Of a stretch of 64,000 nucleotides of DNA, positions 33,692-42,496 are shown in pieces (the stretch's first letter is position 1; each line of letters starts with the position of its first letter). Position numbers and translations under genes: made by a program. Under the pieces are notes generated by a model. That model was not told where the DNA came from, searched no databases, and saw only the letters and a list, made by a program, of their open reading frames with translations. This DNA comes from Halorussus litoreus (GTDB lineage Archaea > Halobacteriota > Halobacteria > Halobacteriales > Haladaptataceae), in assembly GCF_003382685.1 (NCBI RefSeq), contig NZ_QLVG01000002.1:1-64000 (forward strand), read 5' to 3'.

Positions 33692-34030
33692 ATGGCAACA
33701 CAGACAGCGGAGACGGACCGCGTGGTCTCGCTCGGTGACGACGACCTCAAAACGGTCGTCGAAGACAGTAACGTCGCGCTCGTGGAGTTCTACACTGAGT
33801 GGTGTGGCACCTGCAAACGAATGAAGCCAGTCCTCGAAACACTCGCCGAAGACACTGACGCGACCATCCTGACGATCGACATCGAATCGAATCTCGAAAC
33901 GGCGATCGAGTTCGGTGCCCAGAGTACGCCCACGTTCGTCCTCTTCGTCGACGGGCAACCGGTGAAACAGCTTCGCGGCGGCCAGAACGAACAGACACTC
34001 CGCGACCTGATCGCCCGGTATCGGGACTAA
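33692..34030 (+). CDS. Thioredoxin with WCGTC active site
   Basis: 112 residues. WCGTC at 37-41 (Thr in place of the usual Pro, which tends to shift redox potential), cis-Pro in STPTFVLF. More distant from the other two thioredoxins than they are from each other. It is followed 15 bases later by a PLP enzyme, so this thioredoxin may serve that protein. Confidence 0.9.
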   Translation: MATQTAETDRVVSLGDDDLKTVVEDSNVALVEFYTEWCGTCKRMKPVLETLAEDTDATILTIDIESNLETAIEFGAQSTPTFVLFVDGQPVKQLRGGQNEQTLRDLIARYRD

Positions 34031-34045
34031 CTCACCGACAACGAG

Positions 34046-35164
34046 ATGAACCCCAGAGAACTTCGCGCCGACACGCCCGCCTTACACGAGGACGTCTACC
34101 TGAATTTCGGCGCTCACGGGCCGAGTCCACGGTACGTTGTCGAGGCTGCTGACGAGTTCGTACGGTCACACGAGTACGAAACGAGCACGCGAAACGACCC
34201 CTACGAGGTTGCGTTCGACACCTATGACCGCGTGCGGGAGCGCGTCGCCACCTTCGTCGGTGCGGATGACGACGAGATCGCGCTCACGGAGAGCACGACC
34301 GCGGGCATCAACGCCGTCGCGACCGCCATCGACTGGGAGCCCGGCGACACCGTCGTTCGAACCGACCTCGAACACCCAGCTGGGACGCTCCCGTGGCAAC
34401 GCCTAGAACAGGAGGGCGTCGAGGTTCGCGTCGTCGAGACGGAGAACGGTCGCGTCGACCTCGACGCCTTCGCCGAGGCTGTCGCCGACGCGCGCCTGGC
34501 CTGTTTCAGCGCGGTGACGTGGACGCACGGCACCCAGTTGCCCGTCGCCGACCTCGTCGACATCGCTCACGAGGCTGGCGCGTTCACGCTCGTCGACGCT
34601 GTGCAAGTGCCGGGACAGCTTCCCCTCGATGTCGGCGAATGGGGGGCCGATGCCGTCGCGGCGGCCGGTCACAAGTGGCTGCTGGGGCTGTGGGGCGGCG
34701 GCTTCCTCTACGTCGACCGGACAGCTGCTGACTCCCTCCTACCCACCACAGTTGGGTACCGAAGCGTCGAGACGCCGACTGCAGATCCCTACGAGTTCGC
34801 AACTGGCGCCCGCCGATTCGAGGTCGGCTCGGCGAACCCGGCTCCACACGTCGCCTTGGCGGAAGCCATCGAGGCGATCGACGAAGTTGGAGTCGACCGT
34901 ATCGCTGCCCGAATCCAGGAATTGGCTGGCCAGGTGGCCGATGGGGTTCCCGACGACCGGCTTCTCAGTCCTGCGGACCCCGAGTCGGGACTCGTGACCA
35001 TCGACGTGGACGACCCCGAAGCGACCGTCGACCGACTCGCGTCGGAGGGAATCGTCGTTCGTGCCGTGCCGACGCCGGATGCTGTCCGCGCGTCGGTCCA
35101 CGCGGTCAACACTCACGCTGAGGTCGAGCGGCTGCTGGACGCCCTCGAATCGGAGTGGACCTGA
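34046..35164 (+). CDS. Class V aminotransferase (cysteine desulfurase-like fold)
   Basis: 372 residues. PLP lysine K210 in AAAGHKWLLG, the Asp of VDAVQVPG (about 184) and a TESTTAGIN phosphate site. The fold is that of cysteine desulfurase/isopenicillin N epimerase proteins. The mobile-loop Cys needed for persulfide formation is not seen (the only Cys is about residue 143), so a desulfurase function is doubtful; a lyase, epimerase or kynureninase-like role is possible. Operon with thioredoxin 33692. Confidence 0.85.
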   Translation: MNPRELRADTPALHEDVYLNFGAHGPSPRYVVEAADEFVRSHEYETSTRNDPYEVAFDTYDRVRERVATFVGADDDEIALTESTTAGINAVATAIDWEPGDTVVRTDLEHPAGTLPWQRLEQEGVEVRVVETENGRVDLDAFAEAVADARLACFSAVTWTHGTQLPVADLVDIAHEAGAFTLVDAVQVPGQLPLDVGEWGADAVAAAGHKWLLGLWGGGFLYVDRTAADSLLPTTVGYRSVETPTADPYEFATGARRFEVGSANPAPHVALAEAIEAIDEVGVDRIAARIQELAGQVADGVPDDRLLSPADPESGLVTIDVDDPEATVDRLASEGIVVRAVPTPDAVRASVHAVNTHAEVERLLDALESEWT

Positions 35165-35292
35165 CGCCTGCAAAGAACCGTCACCACTGGCACACCCATG
35201 GCCGGCGATGTTCTAGACTCAGGTTCGGGTGTTCGAGCGAGCGGATGATGGATACGAAAGCGTTGAAATAGCCGCTCCTGGGGAGTGAACGT

Positions 35293-35988
35293 ATGCCACG
35301 TACCGAGGCAGTTCTCTTCGATCTCGACGATACGTTGGTCCGGTACGAGCGGTCCCCCGGGGAGGTGTTACTGGCGGCCTTCGAGGCAGTCGGGTGTGAC
35401 CCGTTGTTCTCGGTCGAGGAGTACTATGCGCGATACGACGAGTTCGCCGAGAAGTGTGATTCGATGGACGAACTTCGTTCCGAATGCTTCGCAGCGCTCG
35501 CGGAGTCGAATGGGTACGAGCGACGGCGTGGACGGGCCGTCGCGGCCGCGTTCAGCGAGGAGCGCGATCAGACGCGCGTCGAGTTGCTGCCGTCCGTCGG
35601 GGACGTTCTGGGAGAAGTGAGTAGCGAGTACCGAACCGCTATCGTGACGAACGGAGCACGGGACGCCCAACACCAGAAAATCGACGCCGTTGGGCTCGAT
35701 CGATGGGTCGACGAAATCGTCGTCGCGGGCCACGATGTCCCACCGAAACCTGACCCGGAGCCGTTTGAACGAGCGATTCGAACGCTCGGCGTGACGCCTG
35801 AATCCACCGTCCACGTCGGCGATTCACCGGACACGGACGTCGCTGGAGCGTCTGCGGCCGGACTCGACTCCGTACTGGTCGCCGAGGGGAGCGCGGCCGT
35901 AGAGCCTTCACCGACGTATCGTATCGAGTCCATCGATGCACTTCGCTCCCTTCCGTGGCTGGAGGAATCCGCATCTGGTCACCGGTAG
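35293..35988 (+). CDS. HAD-superfamily hydrolase
   Basis: 231 residues. HAD motifs: LFDLDDTLV (nucleophile Asp), AIVTNG, KPDPEPFE, and HVGDSPDTDVAGA. Mixed helical cap (type 1). Phosphatase or phosphoglycolate phosphatase-like; no specific link to sulfur. Single gene, probably a passenger. Confidence 0.9.
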   Translation: MPRTEAVLFDLDDTLVRYERSPGEVLLAAFEAVGCDPLFSVEEYYARYDEFAEKCDSMDELRSECFAALAESNGYERRRGRAVAAAFSEERDQTRVELLPSVGDVLGEVSSEYRTAIVTNGARDAQHQKIDAVGLDRWVDEIVVAGHDVPPKPDPEPFERAIRTLGVTPESTVHVGDSPDTDVAGASAAGLDSVLVAEGSAAVEPSPTYRIESIDALRSLPWLEESASGHR

Positions 35989-36075
35989 TTCCACACTACT
36001 CCTGCGGTCGGATCTCTGTGCATCGCTGGGTCCCTGAAAAGCTCTGTTCGACGGAACGAGCGTAGCTGCCGACCG

Positions 36076-36648
36076 TTAGACGAGGAGCTGGATGTCGGCG
36101 TCGGCCATGTCTTGGAGGGCGGTCGCCGCGCCGACGCCCGTGGTGACGCCGTCGTAGAAGTTGTCCTCGTCGTAGTCCATCAGGTCGATGGTCATCTGAC
36201 AGGCCTGGAACTCCACGCCCATGTCCAGGCTCGTCTCGATGAGCTCCTCGATGGTGGCGGTGTCGTTGTCGGCGATCTTCTTCTCCATCATCTTCGTCGT
36301 CACGCTGTCCATGCCCGGGAGCGCCGCGACGGCGTTCGGGACAGGCATGTTGGGGTTGCCGACGGAGCTGAGTTTGAGGTTCTTCGAGCGCTCCTCGTGG
36401 AGGATGTCCAGCCCCCAGAACGTGTGGAAGACGGTCACGTCGTAGCCGAACGCGGCCGCGGTGCTGGCGAGGATGAGCGGCGGGTACGCCATGTCCAACG
36501 TGCCCTTCGTCGCGATGATGCTCATCTTCTTGGCGTCGTCCTCGCTCGTGGCTTCGGCGAGCGCGTCCTCGAGTTCGTCGACGCGTGCGGCCAGCTCCGC
36601 GCGGGAGGGCGCGTCGTCGGCCGACGCGTCGGGTGTGTCCGTACTCAT
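36076..36648 (-). CDS. DsrE/DsrF-like sulfur-transfer protein
   Basis: 190 residues. The DsrE-like alpha/beta fold starts at KKMSIIATKGTLDMAYPPL; a candidate sulfur-carrying Cys is C150 (VEFQACQMTIDLM). An N-terminal acidic coiled stretch (ELAARVDELEDALAEA) precedes it. DsrE-type proteins accept sulfane sulfur from rhodaneses and pass it to TusA. The gene follows TusA by 2 bases, so the two are one operon. Confidence 0.9.
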   Translation of the reverse strand: MSTDTPDASADDAPSRAELAARVDELEDALAEATSEDDAKKMSIIATKGTLDMAYPPLILASTAAAFGYDVTVFHTFWGLDILHEERSKNLKLSSVGNPNMPVPNAVAALPGMDSVTTKMMEKKIADNDTATIEELIETSLDMGVEFQACQMTIDLMDYDEDNFYDGVTTGVGAATALQDMADADIQLLV

Positions 36649-36650
36649 CG

Positions 36651-36896
36651 TTACTCCGTCTTCCGGACGTAGTGTTTGTACACCTCGTCGCCTTCCTCCT
36701 GGTCGACGAGCTCGACGCCCTCGGTTCCGGACGCCCAGCCGTCGATGTCGCTCATGCTTCCGGGGTCGGTCGCCAGCACTTCGAGGACCTCACCTTCCGC
36801 GAGGTCGTCGATGGCGGACTTCGTCTTCACTACTGGCATGGGGCACGATGCGCCTTTGACGTCGAGCGTCTCCGTGATGTCGAATTCAGCACTCAT
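36651..36896 (-). CDS. tusA: TusA-family sulfur carrier
   Basis: 81 residues. The hallmark CPMP is at C18 (KGASCPMPVVKT), which carries a persulfide. First gene of the tusA-dsrE operon. The perfect TATTG-N11-CAATA palindrome lies 24-44 bases upstream of its ATG. Divergent from the rhodanese/MBL gene at 37145, so both sides of one promoter region encode sulfur-transfer proteins. Confidence 0.95.
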   Translation of the reverse strand: MSAEFDITETLDVKGASCPMPVVKTKSAIDDLAEGEVLEVLATDPGSMSDIDGWASGTEGVELVDQEEGDEVYKHYVRKTE

Positions 36897-36919
36897 TGGT
36901 TATCTGCTCCGTGAGTCTG

Positions 36920-36940
36920 TATTGGAGCTATCGCACAATA
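36920..36940 (-). promoter_or_regulatory. Sulfur-island operator, perfect palindromic form
   Basis: TATTG, 11 bases, CAATA. Near the expected start of tusA-dsrE transcription, downstream of a TTTTACTT box, a place typical for repression. Confidence 0.65.
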
Positions 36941-37144
36941 CCCCCTACCCAAGTAAAAGATTGTCGATTCTTGTGGACACCACCAACTACTCTAAGCCCT
37001 AATCAGGTCACTGAATCGGAAGTAGGTCCTGTACAGGCGGTTTAATCCGGTTGAAGTGGGGGAAGCCCTGAATAGTATTGTCCGAAGAAGGAACTACTAT
37101 GCAAATGCTTTTGTGCGTCCACCCAGTAGAAGCGACTGCACAAC

Positions 37145-38338
37145 ATGAACGCTGACGACTTCCCGACTCCGGACGTCGACGTGGAGTCCGTCGACCCAGA
37201 GACACTGAAGGATCGTATCGACGCCGGCGAGGACGTCACGCTCCTCGACGCGCGCATGCAATCGGACTACGAGGAATGGCGTATCGACGGCGAGAACGTC
37301 ACGTCGATCAACATCCCGTACTTCGAGTTCCTCGAGGACGACATCGACGAGGACGTGCTCGTCGAAATTCCCGACGACCGCGAGGTGACCGTCCTGTGTG
37401 CGAAGGGCGGCGCCAGCGAGTTCGTCGCGGGCACGCTCGCGGAGCGCGGCTACGACGTGAACCACCTAGAGGACGGCATGAACGGCTGGGCGCGCATCTA
37501 CGAGGCTGTCGAGGTCGAGCGCTACGACGGCGCCGGCACCCTGCTGCAGTACCAGCGCCCCTCCTCGGGCTGTCTCGGCTACCTGCTGTACGATGACGGT
37601 GAGGCCGCGATTATCGACCCGCTGCGGGCGTTCACCGACCGCTACCTCGAGGACGCGGACGACCTCGGCGTTGACCTGCAGTACGCCCTGGACACGCACA
37701 TTCACGCCGACCACATCTCCGGCGTGCGCGACCTCGACGACGAGGGCGTCGAGGGCGTCATCCCCGAGGCTGCTGTCGACCGTGGTGTCACGTACGCGGA
37801 CGAACTGACGACGGGTGCGGACGGCGACACCTTCCAGGTCGGGAACGCCACCATCGAAGCGGTCTACACGCCCGGTCACACGACTGGGATGACCTCGTAC
37901 CTCGTCGACGATAGCCTGCTCGCGACCGGCGACGGGCTGTTCGTCGAGAGCGTCGCCCGCCCCGACCTCGAAGAGGGTGACGACGGCGCGCCCGACGCCG
38001 CGCGCATGCTCTACGAGTCCCTGCAGGAGCGCGTGCTGACGCTGTCCGACGACACGCTCGTCGGTGGGGCACACTTCAGCGACGCCGCCGAGCCCGCTGC
38101 GGACGGTACCTACACCGCACCGATCGGCGAGCTCGTCGACGAGATGGACGCACTCACGATGGACGAACAGGAGTTCGTCGACCTCATCCTCTCGGACATG
38201 CCGCCGCGGCCGGCCAACTACGAGGACATCATCGCGACGAACCTCGGCCAGAACGCCGTCGACGACGACGAAGCGTTCACCCTGGAGCTCGGCCCGAACA
38301 ACTGCGCAGCTAGCCAAGACTCCCTCGCGGGTGACTAA
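37145..38338 (+). CDS. Rhodanese/metallo-beta-lactamase fusion (persulfide dioxygenase-like), paralogue 1
   Basis: 397 residues. N-terminal rhodanese domain (1-115) with active Cys C85 (VLCAKGGAS), then a metallo-beta-lactamase domain with THIHADH (184-190), the metal site of the ETHE1/persulfide dioxygenase group. Predicted to move sulfane sulfur from the rhodanese Cys to the dioxygenase, producing sulfite. The C-terminus has ELGPNNCAA, shared by all three paralogues, here followed by a short tail. Rhodanese-first order is the reverse of staphylococcal CstB. A TTTAATCC box and a half operator (37076) precede it. Confidence 0.9.
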   Translation: MNADDFPTPDVDVESVDPETLKDRIDAGEDVTLLDARMQSDYEEWRIDGENVTSINIPYFEFLEDDIDEDVLVEIPDDREVTVLCAKGGASEFVAGTLAERGYDVNHLEDGMNGWARIYEAVEVERYDGAGTLLQYQRPSSGCLGYLLYDDGEAAIIDPLRAFTDRYLEDADDLGVDLQYALDTHIHADHISGVRDLDDEGVEGVIPEAAVDRGVTYADELTTGADGDTFQVGNATIEAVYTPGHTTGMTSYLVDDSLLATGDGLFVESVARPDLEEGDDGAPDAARMLYESLQERVLTLSDDTLVGGAHFSDAAEPAADGTYTAPIGELVDEMDALTMDEQEFVDLILSDMPPRPANYEDIIATNLGQNAVDDDEAFTLELGPNNCAASQDSLAGD

Positions 38339-38346
38339 CCACGCCG

Positions 38347-38904
38347 ATGGTTACTGACCCAGTACTGCTCCAGACGGGTGCTGACCTCTTCCCCAACGGG
38401 ATCAGTCGGTACGCCGTCGGCGGCCTGCTTGTCGGCCTGGGGACCGTCCTGATCTATATCGGGACGGGGATCCCCGCCGGCGCGAGCACGTTCTTGGAGT
38501 CGACGCTGTCGTACGTTTCCGACCAGTCGCGGTTCCAGCAGTACGTCGGCTCGCGTGACTGGCGGCTCGTGTTCACGGCCGGCATCATCCTTGGCGGGCT
38601 GGCGTTCGCGGCGACGTTCCAGTCCGGGCTGGTCACGAGCTCGCTGTACGAACCCGGGACGACCGGCCAACTGTACGAGGTCGCTGGCGTGACGCTCTGG
38701 ACGACCGACGTCCAGCCGTGGCGACTGTTTATCGGCGGCATCCTCGTCGGCATCGGCACCCGAGTCGGCAAGGGCTGTACGTCAGGCCACGGCGTCTGCG
38801 GCGTCGGCTCGGCGTCGAAAACGTCGCTGGTCGGCGTCGTGACGTTCCTGACCGTCGCCATCGGGACCGCACAGGTCGTCGCCGCGCTGGGGGTGAGCCC
38901 ATGA
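38347..38904 (+). CDS. YeeE/YedE sulfur-transport protein, first half
   Basis: 185 residues, about four or five spans. GTRVGKGCTSGHGVCGVG is the signature of the YeeE/YedE (DUF395) family, which imports thiosulfate through conserved Cys residues. Its partner at 38901 overlaps by 4 bases; together they equal one full-length YeeE. It follows the rhodanese/MBL gene by 8 bases, placing thiosulfate or sulfane-sulfur uptake and oxidation in one operon. Confidence 0.9.
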   Translation: MVTDPVLLQTGADLFPNGISRYAVGGLLVGLGTVLIYIGTGIPAGASTFLESTLSYVSDQSRFQQYVGSRDWRLVFTAGIILGGLAFAATFQSGLVTSSLYEPGTTGQLYEVAGVTLWTTDVQPWRLFIGGILVGIGTRVGKGCTSGHGVCGVGSASKTSLVGVVTFLTVAIGTAQVVAALGVSP

Positions 38905-39359
38905 GCGACCGCCACCCGCTGTTCAAGCCGCTGATCTTCGTCGGCGGCATCGTGTTCGGGTTCGGGCTCGGGTTCAGCCACATGGCGCGGCCGGAGGTCG
39001 TGCTAAACTTCCTCCAGTTCGACGACCTCGGCCTCCCGTTCGTGATGTTCGGGGCCGCAATCGTCTCCGGGATCGCGTTCGCGCTACTGCCCCGGATTCG
39101 GGACGCCGCCCCCCTCACGGGCGACCCCTACGAGCGGCGCCTGAAGCCCTTCGACCGGAACGTCCTGGTCGGCGGCGCCATCTTCGGCGTCGGCTGGGGA
39201 CTCTCCGGCATCTGCCCGGGCGCGGCGTACGCGAGCCTCGGCACCGGCAACGTCACCATCCTTTGGGCGCTCGCCGGCATGTTCGTCGGTGCGTACGCCC
39301 AGGGCTACTGGCGGAGTCGTAGCCAGAGCCGCGACACGTCCCCAGCAGGCGCAGACTAA
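38901..39359 (+). CDS. YeeE/YedE sulfur-transport protein, second half
   Basis: 152 residues from ATG 38901. SGICPGAAYASLG is the second conserved Cys motif of the family. Four spans. Split YeeE halves are common in archaea and many bacteria. The longer frame open upstream is a shadow of 38347-38904. Confidence 0.9.
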   Translation: MSDRHPLFKPLIFVGGIVFGFGLGFSHMARPEVVLNFLQFDDLGLPFVMFGAAIVSGIAFALLPRIRDAAPLTGDPYERRLKPFDRNVLVGGAIFGVGWGLSGICPGAAYASLGTGNVTILWALAGMFVGAYAQGYWRSRSQSRDTSPAGAD

Positions 39360-39368
39360 CCCACTTCT

Positions 39369-40544
39369 ATGGACCCTGCTCTCATCGCCCTCTTCGTCGG
39401 TGCAGCGCTCGCCAGCCTGTTCATGGCGTGGGTCATCGGCGCCGGGTCGAGCGGCGCGACCCCCTTCGCACCCGCCGTCGGCGCGAACGCCATCGCGACG
39501 ATGCGCGCCGCCTTCGTGGTCGGCATCTTCGGCTTCGTCGGCGCCGTCACGCAGGGCGGCAACGTCTCGGAAGCCATCGGGAGCGGGCTTGTCGGCGGCA
39601 TTAGTCTCCCCGTCGCCGGCGTCATCCTCGTGCTCGTGCTGGGCGCGGGGCTGATGGCGGTCGGTATCATGACCGGCTATCCGATCGCGACCGCGTTCAC
39701 CGTGACCGGCGCCGTCATCGGCGTCGGTCTCGCGCTCGGCGGCTCGCCGGTTTGGCCGAAGTACCGCCAGATCGCCGCCGTCTGGGTGTTGACGCCGTTC
39801 GTCGGCGGCGGTATCGCGTTCACCATTGCGAGTCTCCTCCCGCGCCCCGACGTCCCCGAACGGTACAGCATCCCGGCGCTCGCCGGGCTCATCGGTGCCG
39901 TCCTCGTGAACATTCAGTTCAGTTTTCTCGGCGAGGGAAGCGCGGCAGGGACCGTTCGCGGGCTCGGACAGCGAGTGCTGGCAGTCGACGGACTCACGTC
40001 GGCGGCCGGGCTCACCGGGCTCGCGGCGCTGACCGTCGCGGCGGTCGTCTGGTGGGACGTCAGCCGTGACGAACGCGGCGGCCTGCGGCGCGTGCTACTC
40101 GCGCTCGGGTCGCTGGTGGCGTTCTCCGCGGGCGGAAGCCAGGTCGGTCTCGCCGTCGGGCCGCTGCTGCCGCTGCTCGACGAGGTCGAGATGGTCTCGA
40201 CGTTCGCCGTGCTCGTCGGCGGCGGCCTCGGGATGCTCGTCGGGTCGTGGACGGGCGCGCCGCGGATGATCAAATCGCTCGCCCAGGACTACTCGTCGCT
40301 GGGGCCGCGGCGCTCCATCTCGGCGCTCGTCCCGTCGTTTTTGATCGCACAGCTGGCAGTGCTGCTTGGCGTTCCGGTCTCGTTCAACGAGATCGTCGTC
40401 AGCGCCATCATCGGGAGTGGCGCCGCTGTCGGGGGTCGGGAAGCAGTGGATGCCAGAAAGATTCTCCTGACAGTCGGGGCGTGGGCAGGGTCGTTCATCC
40501 TCTCGTTCGCGCTCGCGTATGCCGCTGGCGCGCTGCTGTTGTAG
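39369..40544 (+). CDS. PiT-family permease, probable sulfate/thiosulfate carrier
   Basis: 391 residues, about ten spans with the two-fold PiT repeat: GANAIATMRAAFVVGIFGF in the first half and SFNEIVVSAIIGSGAAVGG in the second. PiT relatives include phosphate permeases and the sulfate permease CysP. Location at the end of the rhodanese/MBL-YeeE operon favours a sulfur oxyanion, by context only. Confidence 0.85.
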   Translation: MDPALIALFVGAALASLFMAWVIGAGSSGATPFAPAVGANAIATMRAAFVVGIFGFVGAVTQGGNVSEAIGSGLVGGISLPVAGVILVLVLGAGLMAVGIMTGYPIATAFTVTGAVIGVGLALGGSPVWPKYRQIAAVWVLTPFVGGGIAFTIASLLPRPDVPERYSIPALAGLIGAVLVNIQFSFLGEGSAAGTVRGLGQRVLAVDGLTSAAGLTGLAALTVAAVVWWDVSRDERGGLRRVLLALGSLVAFSAGGSQVGLAVGPLLPLLDEVEMVSTFAVLVGGGLGMLVGSWTGAPRMIKSLAQDYSSLGPRRSISALVPSFLIAQLAVLLGVPVSFNEIVVSAIIGSGAAVGGREAVDARKILLTVGAWAGSFILSFALAYAAGALLL

Positions 40545-40559
40545 CAGCTGCCGATAGCG

Positions 40560-41336
40560 TTAGTCGGCGGCCTGTTCGGTTCGTCGACCGTCCTCGATGC
40601 CCAGTGGGTCGGTCGTCGAGGTCGCGGTGACCAGCCGGAGGAACTGGCCTGCGTTCGTGAGCAGTTTGTTCTCTGCCTTCCGGAGGTGTTCTTCGTACGT
40701 TGAGCGAGCGACGGCCGTCTGTTCGGCGAGGTCGCGGAGCGACGTCTTCCGGGGTTGTTCGTAGTACCCGTTTTCGAGGGCGAGCTGGAGGGCGGCTAAC
40801 TGCCGGTCAGTGATGTCCTCGAACAACTGATTCGCCGGCGCCAGCATACTATGCGGAATCTGTGTTTCCGAGATCGATGTTTTCGAGAGGAGTTCGATCT
40901 CTCTGTCGGAACGGAGCGATTCGAGCAGTTCGCGCACGTCCTCGCTGTCGAACGCGACGACCGTGTAGTGCTCCCAGCCCTGGCGGTAGATCGTCGGTGA
41001 CTGGTACAGGCAGTTGTGCTCCTCGAAGCGGTCGATGACGGAGTCTTCGAGCGAGCAAAGACAGGACTGGGTGACGACGTGATACCCGTTGTCGTCCGCC
41101 GATTCGTACAGTACGGTGCCGATCTCGTTGATCTCGTCGAGTAGTTCGTCGGTTGGCGTCGTCTCCGTTGTGATTTCGAGCACTTGGCAGTCGCTCAACG
41201 GCCACTCACGTATTGTCAGATCCGGGTATCGCTCCGAGATCCGTCGGTACGGGCATTCGTGTTTAACTCGAATGGAGGCCTCGTACAGTCCCATACGCGT
41301 AGTTTCGAACTCGACGTAATTAGCGGTGCCGGTCAT
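40560..41336 (-). CDS. HTH-10 (bat-type) regulator
   Basis: 258 residues from ATG 41336. The N-terminal sensing domain has several Cys (KHECPYRR, DCQVLE, QSCLCSLED, EHNCLYQ), which could sense thiol reagents. C-terminal HTH_10: ITDRQLAALQLALENGYYEQ, SLRDLAEQTAVARSTYEEHL. It shares a 47-bp divergent promoter with rhodanese/MBL 41384; a single ATATATTAG-like box can serve both strands. Confidence 0.9.
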   Translation of the reverse strand: MTGTANYVEFETTRMGLYEASIRVKHECPYRRISERYPDLTIREWPLSDCQVLEITTETTPTDELLDEINEIGTVLYESADDNGYHVVTQSCLCSLEDSVIDRFEEHNCLYQSPTIYRQGWEHYTVVAFDSEDVRELLESLRSDREIELLSKTSISETQIPHSMLAPANQLFEDITDRQLAALQLALENGYYEQPRKTSLRDLAEQTAVARSTYEEHLRKAENKLLTNAGQFLRLVTATSTTDPLGIEDGRRTEQAAD

Positions 41337-41383
41337 GGCCGGCAGTACCCATATGCTAATATATCTGCTAATCCGGACTACCG

Positions 41384-42493
41384 ATGCAGGAACTCTCGCC
41401 AGCGGAACTCGGCGAACAGTTACAGGATGATGATGGCCCACTCGTGCTGGATATTCGCCACGAAGAAGACTTCCAGGAGTGGCACATTCCGGGCAGCCGT
41501 AACGTCGACGTCTACGACGAACTGACTGACAACCCGGAACAGGCCATCGAACCGCTCTCCGTCCTGCCCAGTGACGAACAAATCGTTACTGTCTGTGCAG
41601 CAGGCGTCGTCTCCCAGACTGCGACGGCCGTCCTCCGAGAGCTGGGGTACGACGCGGTGACGCTGACGGACGGGATGAACGGCTGGAGCCGCGTCCACCG
41701 GCACGCGGAAGTCCCCGTAGACGTCGATGGGGCCCTCGTGCAAGTCGCCCGTCCGGGGAAGGGCTGTCTCTCTCACGTGCTCGTCTCCGACGGCGAGGCC
41801 GCCGTCTTCGACCCGTCACACTACCTCGACGAGTACGACACTGTCCTCGACGAGTATGATGCCGAGCTTGTCGGCGTCTTCGACACGCACGCCCACGCGG
41901 ACCACGTTTCAGGGGCGGCAGACCTCGCTGACCGCCACGACGTTCCATACTATCTCCACCAGAAGGATGCGCTCGCCGTCGACGCGACGCCGGTCGAGGA
42001 CGGGCAGACTGTGACGGTCGGGAGCCTCGACATCGAGGTCGTCCACACGCCCGGCCACAGCGAGGGCAGCGTCTCCTTCGACGTCGAGGGGGCGGCGCTT
42101 CTGACTGGCGACACGCTGTTCCACGACAGCGTCGGCCGCGTCGAACTCGGCGTCGAGGCCGGCATCGAGGACGCCGACGTCGAGGGGAACGCCGCGACGC
42201 TGTACGAGAGCCTCCAGCGGTTGCTGGACTGCCCTGATGACGCGCTGGTCCTGCCGGCGCACGATCCGGGCTCGCCTGAACCGCCAGTAGCCGCCACGCT
42301 CGCGGAGGTCAGAGAACGGAACGACGACCTCGGCCGCGACCGAGAGGCGTTCGTCGAGGAGCTCGCGTCGGACATCCCGGACCATCCGCCGAACTTCGAA
42401 CGCGTCAAACGGACGAACGTCGGCCAGGAGTCGGTCCCCGAGGATGAACTAGCTGAACTGGAACTGGGCCCAAACAACTGTGCGGCCGAGTAA
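41384..42493 (+). CDS. Rhodanese/metallo-beta-lactamase fusion, paralogue 2
   Basis: 369 residues. Rhodanese Cys C71 (VTVCAAGVVSQT) and metal site THAHADH (168-174). The C-terminus is LELGPNNCAAE. The metal loop is THAHADH rather than TH(I/V)HADH of the other two, and the rhodanese loop differs in each, so the three may favour different sulfur donors. Controlled from the divergent HTH-10 promoter; the MFS gene follows after 3 bases. Confidence 0.9.
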   Translation: MQELSPAELGEQLQDDDGPLVLDIRHEEDFQEWHIPGSRNVDVYDELTDNPEQAIEPLSVLPSDEQIVTVCAAGVVSQTATAVLRELGYDAVTLTDGMNGWSRVHRHAEVPVDVDGALVQVARPGKGCLSHVLVSDGEAAVFDPSHYLDEYDTVLDEYDAELVGVFDTHAHADHVSGAADLADRHDVPYYLHQKDALAVDATPVEDGQTVTVGSLDIEVVHTPGHSEGSVSFDVEGAALLTGDTLFHDSVGRVELGVEAGIEDADVEGNAATLYESLQRLLDCPDDALVLPAHDPGSPEPPVAATLAEVRERNDDLGRDREAFVEELASDIPDHPPNFERVKRTNVGQESVPEDELAELELGPNNCAAE

Positions 42494-42496
42494 TCC

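Noticed and set aside
38718-38900. N-terminal extension of the second YeeE half
   Set aside because: It is the shifted-frame shadow of 38347-38904; the 4-base ATGA overlap gives the natural start at 38901.
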